Shown piece by piece: positions 58,558 to 64,000 of a stretch of DNA of 64,000 bases. Source of the DNA: Mycolicibacterium moriokaense (GTDB lineage Bacteria > Actinomycetota > Actinomycetes > Mycobacteriales > Mycobacteriaceae); NCBI RefSeq assembly GCF_003347205.1, contig NZ_QQBJ01000012.1, forward strand, positions 1-64,000, given 5' to 3'. Under the pieces are notes generated by a model. That model saw nothing but the letters and a program-made list of their open reading frames with translations, did no database searches and was not told where the DNA came from. The position numbers were made by a program, and so were the translations under genes. Numbering within the stretch: position 1 is the first letter of the stretch; each line of letters opens with the position of its first letter.

Positions 58558-60143
58558 GCACCGACGCGATCGTGATCGGCGCCGGGTTCGCCGGGCTGTA
58601 CGCGGTGCACCGCTGCCTGTCCGAGGGGCTGACGGTGCTGGGCATCGAGGCCGCGCCGAGCGTCGGCGGCACCTGGTACTGGAACCGCTACCCGGGTGCG
58701 CGCTGCGATGTCGAAAGTGTGGACTACTCGTACTCTTTCGACGACGAGCTGCAGAGCGAGTGGACGTGGACGGAGCGCTTCGCCGCGCAGCCGGAGATCC
58801 TGGCGTATCTGGATCACGTCGCGGACCGCTTCGATCTGCGGCAGAACTACCTGTTCGGCACCGAGGTGGTCGGCGCGCAGTTCGAGGCAGGCGAATGGGT
58901 GGTGCGGACGTCGTCGGGGCAGGAGCACCGCGGCCGATTCCTGTTGTGCGCGACGGGTTGTCTGTCGGCGCTGAACCGGCCCGACATCCCGGGGCTGGAC
59001 GACTTCGCGGGCGAGGTGTACTTCACCGCGGCGTGGCCGCGCGAGGATCCGGACCTGCGCGGCAAGAAGATCGGGCTGATCGGCACAGGTTCGTCGGGCA
59101 TCCAGGTGACGCCGATCCTGGCCGGGCAGGCCGACTCGCTGGTGGTGTTCCAGCGCTCGCCGAACTACACCATCCCGATGCCGAACTACCCGTGGTCGGA
59201 TCAGGACCTGGCGCAGATCCAGCGCGAGTATCCCGAGCGCAGAAGGAATTCGGCGTATGCGCCTGCCGGCACGCCGCACGGGACGTATCACAAGGGAGCA
59301 CTCGAGACCGACCCCGGCGAGCGCGAGCAGGCGTTCTGGGCGCGCTGGCGCGACGGCGGGGTGCTGTTCAGCAAGACGTTTCCCGACCAGGGATCGGTGC
59401 TCGCGGCCAACGACCTCGCGCGGCGGTTCGCCGAGGACCGGATCCGCGAGATCGTCGACGATCCCGGCGTCGCCGAGGATCTGATCCCGACGGACCACCC
59501 GATCGGGACCAAGCGAATCTGCACCGATGCGGGCTACTACGCGACGTTCAACCGCGACAATGTGGCTCTGGTGAACCTGCGCCGTGAGCCGATCGAGGCG
59601 GTGACGCCGACGGGCGTGCGGACCAGCGGGTCGACGTATGAGTGCGACGTGCTGGTGTTCGCAACGGGTTTCGACGCGTTGACGGGTGCGATGACACACA
59701 TCGACCCGGTCGGCCCGGACGGGCAGCGGTTGTCGGAGTTGTGGGCGGACGGACCGGTGACGTTCCTCGGGGTGATGGTGCCGCGGCTGCCGAACCTGTT
59801 CAGTTTCAGCGGGCCGGGCAGTCCATCGGTGTTGGCGAACATGGTGCTGCACGCCGAGGTGCAGGTGGACTGGGCGGTCGAGTTGATGGTGGAGGCGACG
59901 CGGCGGGGCATCACCGAGGTCGAACCGCGGCGCGACGCCGCGCGGGCGTGGACGGCCCACGTGGCGGAGGCGGCCGAGCGGACGCTGTTCCCGCAGGCGC
60001 AGTCGTCGTGGTACCTGGGCTCCAACATCGACGGCAAGAAGCGGGTGTTCATGCCCTACATCGGCGGCTTCGGCAACTACCGGCGCTCGCTGGAAGACAC
60101 GGCGGCGCAGGGCTATCCGGGCCTGGTTCTCACCACCCGCTGA
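58554..60143 (+). CDS. FAD-dependent Baeyer-Villiger-like monooxygenase
   Basis: The 529-residue flavin monooxygenase has the FAD-binding GAGFAGLYAVHRC, GGTWYWNRYPGARCDVES and the NADPH-binding GLIGTGSSGIQV, the class B cyclohexanone-monooxygenase plan. The Baeyer-Villiger fingerprint FxGxxxHxxxW reads FAGEVYFTAAW: the His is Phe. Function may still be ketone oxygenation, but with altered chemistry or specificity. It is coupled to the esterase gene, which suggests ketone to ester to acid plus alcohol degradation. Confidence 0.85.
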   Translation: MSTDAIVIGAGFAGLYAVHRCLSEGLTVLGIEAAPSVGGTWYWNRYPGARCDVESVDYSYSFDDELQSEWTWTERFAAQPEILAYLDHVADRFDLRQNYLFGTEVVGAQFEAGEWVVRTSSGQEHRGRFLLCATGCLSALNRPDIPGLDDFAGEVYFTAAWPREDPDLRGKKIGLIGTGSSGIQVTPILAGQADSLVVFQRSPNYTIPMPNYPWSDQDLAQIQREYPERRRNSAYAPAGTPHGTYHKGALETDPGEREQAFWARWRDGGVLFSKTFPDQGSVLAANDLARRFAEDRIREIVDDPGVAEDLIPTDHPIGTKRICTDAGYYATFNRDNVALVNLRREPIEAVTPTGVRTSGSTYECDVLVFATGFDALTGAMTHIDPVGPDGQRLSELWADGPVTFLGVMVPRLPNLFSFSGPGSPSVLANMVLHAEVQVDWAVELMVEATRRGITEVEPRRDAARAWTAHVAEAAERTLFPQAQSSWYLGSNIDGKKRVFMPYIGGFGNYRRSLEDTAAQGYPGLVLTTR

Positions 60144-60185
60144 CCCGCCCGCCGGCCGATCCGTCCGCGCCGCCGAGACGCGCGC

Positions 60186-60959
60186 TCAGTCCTGCACCGC
60201 CTTCGCCAGCGCGACGTACTTCGTCAGGTTGTCCGGATCGCGCGTCGCCGCAAGCACAACGCGCACAAGGACGTATGCGCGGGCGCGGTCCTCGTCGAAA
60301 CCGGCGGCGTCCACCAACGCATAGAACCGCCGCTGAACGCCGAACCGGACATTGGCGGCGATCTCGTCCCAGCGGTGCCAGAGCATCGGCGCGATCTCGT
60401 AGTGCGGATCGCCGTTCACCGGCCGCGGCGCCACCGCCAGCCACGGCTCGCGATCGCCCGCCAGCACGTTCGCGTAGTGCAGGTTGCCGTGCAGCACGCG
60501 GTCACCGGGCCCGCCCGGCGCGGACAGTTCCCGGCACAGCGCCGCGGCCTGCTCGACGAGCCGATGCGGAACCGCAGCACTTCGCGGCAGCGCGTCGAAC
60601 TCATCGGCCCATTGCCCGAGAAGCGAAGCGAGCGAAGGCAATTGCGGCATGGCGTCAACGTGCAGCCGCTCATAGAGCCCGACGACCGCCTCGCAGGCCT
60701 CGACATCGAACAGCCCCTCCAGCGATTGGGGACGCAGCCGCTCCAGCAGCAGCGCCTGCCGGTGCGGGTCCGCGCGCAGCAGCCGCGCCGCGCCGTCGCC
60801 GCCCCACCGCCGTAACACCAGATGCTCGTGCTCGGCGCCGCCGATCTTCAGGACCGCCGCGACGCCGTCAGTCGTCCGGACCGGCACCACGACGGCCTGC
60901 GGGCCGTGGATTTCGTCGCCGTCGATGCGCAGATCCCAGTCATCGACGACGCTCAGCAC
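60186..60959 (-). CDS. APH(6)-like aminoglycoside phosphotransferase homologue, probably inactive
   Basis: This 257-residue protein is similar to streptomycin 6-kinases (LVLRRWGGDGAARLL, LLLERLRPQSLEGLF). The catalytic loop reads VLHGNLHYANVL where active enzymes have HGDLHxxN, and the metal-binding DP motif reads AVAPRPVNGDP, so both key Asp are lost. It is also shorter at the N terminus than typical members. It may be a pseudokinase or binding protein. The GTG overlaps the lipoprotein gene by seven bases. Confidence 0.7.
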   Translation of the reverse strand: MLSVVDDWDLRIDGDEIHGPQAVVVPVRTTDGVAAVLKIGGAEHEHLVLRRWGGDGAARLLRADPHRQALLLERLRPQSLEGLFDVEACEAVVGLYERLHVDAMPQLPSLASLLGQWADEFDALPRSAAVPHRLVEQAAALCRELSAPGGPGDRVLHGNLHYANVLAGDREPWLAVAPRPVNGDPHYEIAPMLWHRWDEIAANVRFGVQRRFYALVDAAGFDEDRARAYVLVRVVLAATRDPDNLTKYVALAKAVQD

Positions 60960-61381
60960 GGGGCTTTGATCTCGAAGGGCATGTCCAGCTGCTGACCGGG
61001 CTTCGCCGGGTCCGACGCGACGGCGGTGCCCGTGATCGTGTACGTGCTGTGGTCGACGGTCGCCTCGGCGCGTCCGAGGTCGCCGCCTGCGACGCCGTGC
61101 TTACCGTTGAGGTTCTCGATGTTGACCGACCTCACGGTCGGGTTCTGGCCACCCAACTCCAGGTAGACATGCGCGCGCGCCGGGTCGGCGTCCGCGTCGA
61201 TCGTCATCTGCCACTGGATCTGCGTGCACGTCACCGACTGGGTGTCGCGGCTGTCGCCGGCCAAGGCGATGCGGCCGGACTGCACGGGGGTCTCGTCAGG
61301 CGTCGATCCGGTCAGCCCGCAGCCGGCAACGACAGTCGTCGCCGCGAGCGCGACCGCTGCGCCCCATATCCGTGTCCGCAC
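60953..61381 (-). CDS. LpqH-like (19 kDa antigen family) lipoprotein
   Basis: The 142-residue lipoprotein has a signal ending with lipobox VVAGC, then a beta-sandwich domain with SVTCTQIQWQMTIDADA, VRSVNIENLNG and ITGTAVASDPAKPGQQLDM, ending in Cys. Layout and motifs fit the mycobacterial LpqH family (Lipoprotein_22), surface lipoproteins recognised by TLR2 in pathogens. GTG 61381 is chosen because GGGGAGG precedes it and the signal starts there. The pseudokinase gene follows with a short overlap. Confidence 0.75.
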   Translation of the reverse strand: MRTRIWGAAVALAATTVVAGCGLTGSTPDETPVQSGRIALAGDSRDTQSVTCTQIQWQMTIDADADPARAHVYLELGGQNPTVRSVNIENLNGKHGVAGGDLGRAEATVDHSTYTITGTAVASDPAKPGQQLDMPFEIKAPC

Positions 61382-61449
61382 CGAACACCTCCCCGTGCAC
61401 CGGTTTACCCCGATCCGCTCGCGTTTTCTCGCAGTCGGAGCAGAAATAT

Positions 61450-62991
61450 TCACCGCGGGCCGTCGTGTCCGGACCGGTCGGGCTTGATCAGCCAGATCGC
61501 CAGGACGATGGCCACGATCGGCCCCACCGCCATGATCAGGCTCAGCGTGTGGATCGCGTCGATCGCGTTGTGCGGCGCCTGGGCGACCACCATCTGCGCC
61601 TGCTCCGGGTTGGCCAGATGGGCGCCGCGGCCGCCGTGCACGGTCAGCAACGCCTCGCGGGTCTCGGAGCGGGTGATGCCGGAACCGGACAGGTCGTCGA
61701 CGGTGTCGGTGAGGAACAGGTTGATGCCGATCAGCGCGAACAGGGCCGGACCCAGGGAGTAGCCGCCCTCGTTGACCGCACTCTTGACGGCCGACACCGC
61801 GCCGCCGAGTTCGCTTGGCGCGCTGCCCATCATGATGGTGGCCTGCGGCGTCGTCACCAGCGCACCACCGACCACGATCAGCGCGGCGGTGACGAACACG
61901 ATCGGTCGCGTGGTGTTCAGGTCGAACGTGCGCAGCACCATCAGGCCGGCGAACATCAGCACCAGTCCGCTGACCAGCACGGTGCGGGGGCCGAATCGGT
62001 TGGCCGCCGGGCCCGCCGAGAACGCCGCCACCGCCGCCAGCGCGGTCGCCGGGATCAGCAGCAGCCCGAACAACTCGTGGGACTCCTTGCGGATGGTCAC
62101 CAGGTAGAAGGCCATCAGCACCATCGACCCGCCGAGGACGATGTTGAAGACCACCCCGGCGGTGACGGCGGCGTTGAACCGGACCGAGCGGAAGATCCGC
62201 ATGTCAAGGGCGGGCCTGTCGCTGCGCAACTCCCAGAAGACGAACCCGGCGCCGGCCGCCAGACCGACCGCGATGGACGTCGCGCCCAGCAGGTCGATGC
62301 CCGTCTCGATGCGCGAGATCCCGAAGATCAGGCACAGCAGTGCGACGGCAAAGAGCGCCATCCCCAGCACGTCGAGCCGATGCGTCCCGCGCGTCGTCTC
62401 CGGCACGTACCGCCATGTGATCGCGAGCCCGATCGCGCCGATCACAGGGACGACGAAAAAGCATGCGCGCCAGCCGATTGCGTGGGCGAGCATGCCGCTG
62501 ATCGCGGGCATGGGGGTGGCGACGGCATACCCGACGCCGAAGTAGGCCGCGATCGCCGCGGCCCGCCGACCGGGTGGGAACACCGCGTTGGTGATCGCCA
62601 GCGACAGCCCGATGAGGAACGCCAGTGTGACGCCGACGCCGGCGCGGGCGATGATCAGCACGGCCGCGACGGGCGCGGCGGCGGCCAGCGCGCTGAATGC
62701 GATCGCGCCCGCAAGCCCGACGAGATACAGCCGCCGCATGCCGTAGAGGTCGCCGAGCGCGCCCGCGCTGAGCACCGCGGCGGCCATCGTCAGGGTGGCC
62801 AGACTGGCGATGAACGTGGACGTGGAGCCCGAGACGTGCAGGCCGCTGGACACCACCTGCAGGTTGGCCGACAACGCAGTCGGGTCGCCGATCGAGATCG
62901 CGTAGCCGAGGCCCATGGCGATGACGGTCATCGCGGCCGCGACACCGGAGACGTGGCTGGGCGCGGCGTCCGCCTCGGGGCCCGTCGTCAC
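61450..62991 (-). CDS. MFS transporter, DHA2-like
   Basis: The 513-residue protein has about 14 membrane helices and MFS motif A, GALGDLYGMRRLYLVG, between helices 2 and 3. The motif C-like region is YFGVGYAVATPMPAISG. Length and helix number fit the drug:H+ antiporter-2 (EmrB/QacA) group. Likely exports a hydrophobic compound; specificity is unknown. The start is GTG 62991. A 262-base gap to the next gene shows no other ORF. Confidence 0.8.
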   Translation of the reverse strand: MTTGPEADAAPSHVSGVAAAMTVIAMGLGYAISIGDPTALSANLQVVSSGLHVSGSTSTFIASLATLTMAAAVLSAGALGDLYGMRRLYLVGLAGAIAFSALAAAAPVAAVLIIARAGVGVTLAFLIGLSLAITNAVFPPGRRAAAIAAYFGVGYAVATPMPAISGMLAHAIGWRACFFVVPVIGAIGLAITWRYVPETTRGTHRLDVLGMALFAVALLCLIFGISRIETGIDLLGATSIAVGLAAGAGFVFWELRSDRPALDMRIFRSVRFNAAVTAGVVFNIVLGGSMVLMAFYLVTIRKESHELFGLLLIPATALAAVAAFSAGPAANRFGPRTVLVSGLVLMFAGLMVLRTFDLNTTRPIVFVTAALIVVGGALVTTPQATIMMGSAPSELGGAVSAVKSAVNEGGYSLGPALFALIGINLFLTDTVDDLSGSGITRSETREALLTVHGGRGAHLANPEQAQMVVAQAPHNAIDAIHTLSLIMAVGPIVAIVLAIWLIKPDRSGHDGPR

Positions 62992-63253
62992 GGTCGCGAT
63001 GCTACGGAAGGTGTTGTTTGACGCTCGCAGTGGATCAACCCGTGCACCGTGTGGCCGACGGGGATACCGCGCGCGTTATGCAAGACGTTGCTGGGAGTTA
63101 GCTGTACATCTGGATTTTCGCGCAGCTGGGCGGAATAAATCCATCTGATCCGTAGTTGGCTGGACGCGTGCGTGTTCCCGTCCTTTCCAATGACCGCCCC
63201 AACGTCGTGTGGCGGCGTCGAATGGACCTGACCGCCGATTTCGGGCTGATCTG

Positions 63254-64000
63254 ATGCGCCAAGGACCTCTCGCCGGACGCTATCCGGCGGTGGCCGCCAT
63301 GGTCACCCTCGCCCTGATCCCGTACCTCGCGCTGTCGGCGGCGATCGACCCGCTGGTGCCGATCATCTCCGCGGACCTGCACATGTCCGCCCAGGCGATG
63401 ACGCTGGGCTCGGGCCTGGGCAACGCCGCGTACGCCGTGGGCACGGTATTGGCGGTGCAGTTCGCCCAGCACCTGCCGCAGCGCCGGATGCTGGTCCTCT
63501 ACGCCGTGCTGCTGGTGGTGGGCTCGGTGCTGGCCGCATCCGCGCAGAACGCGGGCATGTACATCGGCGGCCACGTGCTGCAGGGGTTGTCGACCAGCAT
63601 GCTGCTGATCGCCGCCGCGCCGCCGCTGACCATCGGCTTCCCCCGCGACAAGCTGCGCAACACCGCGGTGATCATGAACATGTGCGTGTTCGGCGCGGTC
63701 GCGCTGGGCCCGTTCATCGGCGGCGTGCAGGCCGAGGCGCACGCCTGGCGGCCGCTGTTCTGGATCGTCGCCGCGATCGCGACGCTGGCTCTCATCATGG
63801 CGGCGTTGACCTTTGACGACGCCCCGCCGGCCGATCTGAGCGCGCCCCGCGACCTGAAGGCCATCGGCTTGGCGCTGGTCGGCTGTACCGCGGCGTTCGT
63901 CGGCGCCGCGCAACTGACCACCCACGGGTTGCGGGACCTGGCGGCCAGCGTGCCGATGCTCGGCGGGCTGGCGTTGATCGTGGTGCTGATCGTGTACCAG
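63254..64000 (+). CDS. MFS transporter (partial, runs off the window)
   Basis: An open frame from ATG 63254 to the window end gives 249 residues with about eight hydrophobic segments. It starts MRQGPLAGRYPAVAAMVTLA and has DPLVPIISADLHMS and FPRDKLRNTAVIMNMCVFG, typical of major facilitator proteins. The missing 3' part prevents family assignment. A GTG at 63209 is an in-frame alternative start. It is divergent from the DHA2-like transporter. Confidence 0.7.
   Translation, partial: MRQGPLAGRYPAVAAMVTLALIPYLALSAAIDPLVPIISADLHMSAQAMTLGSGLGNAAYAVGTVLAVQFAQHLPQRRMLVLYAVLLVVGSVLAASAQNAGMYIGGHVLQGLSTSMLLIAAAPPLTIGFPRDKLRNTAVIMNMCVFGAVALGPFIGGVQAEAHAWRPLFWIVAAIATLALIMAALTFDDAPPADLSAPRDLKAIGLALVGCTAAFVGAAQLTTHGLRDLAASVPMLGGLALIVVLIVYQ

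Noticed and set aside
61372-63021. 549-codon plus-strand frame opposite the MFS transporter
   Set aside because: The minus-strand MFS protein has ordered helices and motifs; the plus-strand translation is charged low-complexity.

Overview
The window reads as chromosomal DNA of a fast-growing, environmental mycobacterium (Mycolicibacterium-like). It is GC-rich with strong GC3 bias and GTG/TTG starts. It carries mycobacterial hallmark families: an LpqH-like 19 kDa lipoprotein, a Culp-type cutinase, a Tat-exported DUF1906 protein, F420-type DUF385 protein, CYP125, igr-type side-chain genes and PknE/PknH-like kinases. Coding density is high and many genes overlap by 4 bases.

Layout. 1-313: the end of an unrecognised ORF running into a tRNA-like 3' end, possibly an old attachment site. 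0.3-3.3 kb: Het-C/phospholipase C-like secreted protein, a DUF4239 membrane protein, a small exported protein and a GAF-ANTAR regulator. 3.5-5.2 kb: an AlsS-type thiamine-diphosphate enzyme. 5.2-7.4 kb: an arsenic locus (arsC, aquaporin, CadI/ArsI lyase, divergent arsR) with a clear inverted-repeat operator. 7.4-25 kb: mostly envelope, secreted and signalling genes (second DUF4239, DUF1906, cutinase, a secreted CBM-linker-polysaccharide lyase, a flippase-like protein with a kinase-like insert, two PAS-GGDEF proteins, P450-TetR pair, PhoD, M15 peptidase, two hydrolases).

25-35 kb is a signalling island. It holds a transmembrane Ser/Thr kinase and a second Ser/Thr kinase whose extracellular half is a type-3 periplasmic solute-binding domain. 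A proline-rich one-pass membrane protein with three copies of a repeat follows. Next is an ECF sigma factor carrying its own zinc anti-sigma-like motif, membrane helix and proline-rich tail. A 55-residue cysteine-rich protein lies on the other strand. The two kinases share a nearly identical 16-17 base element upstream.

36.6-45.4 kb is a complete purine catabolic locus. It encodes guanine deaminase, xanthine dehydrogenase (FeS and Mo modules fused, FAD subunit separate), uricase, HIU hydrolase, OHCU decarboxylase and an NCS2 permease. The permease is fused to a second OHCU-decarboxylase-like domain that has lost its key residues. Together they turn guanine into allantoin.

45.5-60.1 kb is a lipid/steroid catabolic region. 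Eight tightly coupled genes (two acyl-CoA dehydrogenases, two MaoC-type hydratases, an Ltp-type aldolase, DUF35, FadD and a lipase-like hydrolase) reproduce the gene order of the cholesterol side-chain igr operon. An opposing molybdoenzyme-CYP125-SDR unit and an esterase-flavin monooxygenase pair flank it. 60-64 kb holds a kinase-dead-looking APH-like protein, an LpqH-like lipoprotein and two MFS transporters, the last cut by the window end. Two related 66-68 bp hairpin elements occur, one between uraD and uraH and one inside the start of a MaoC coding region.
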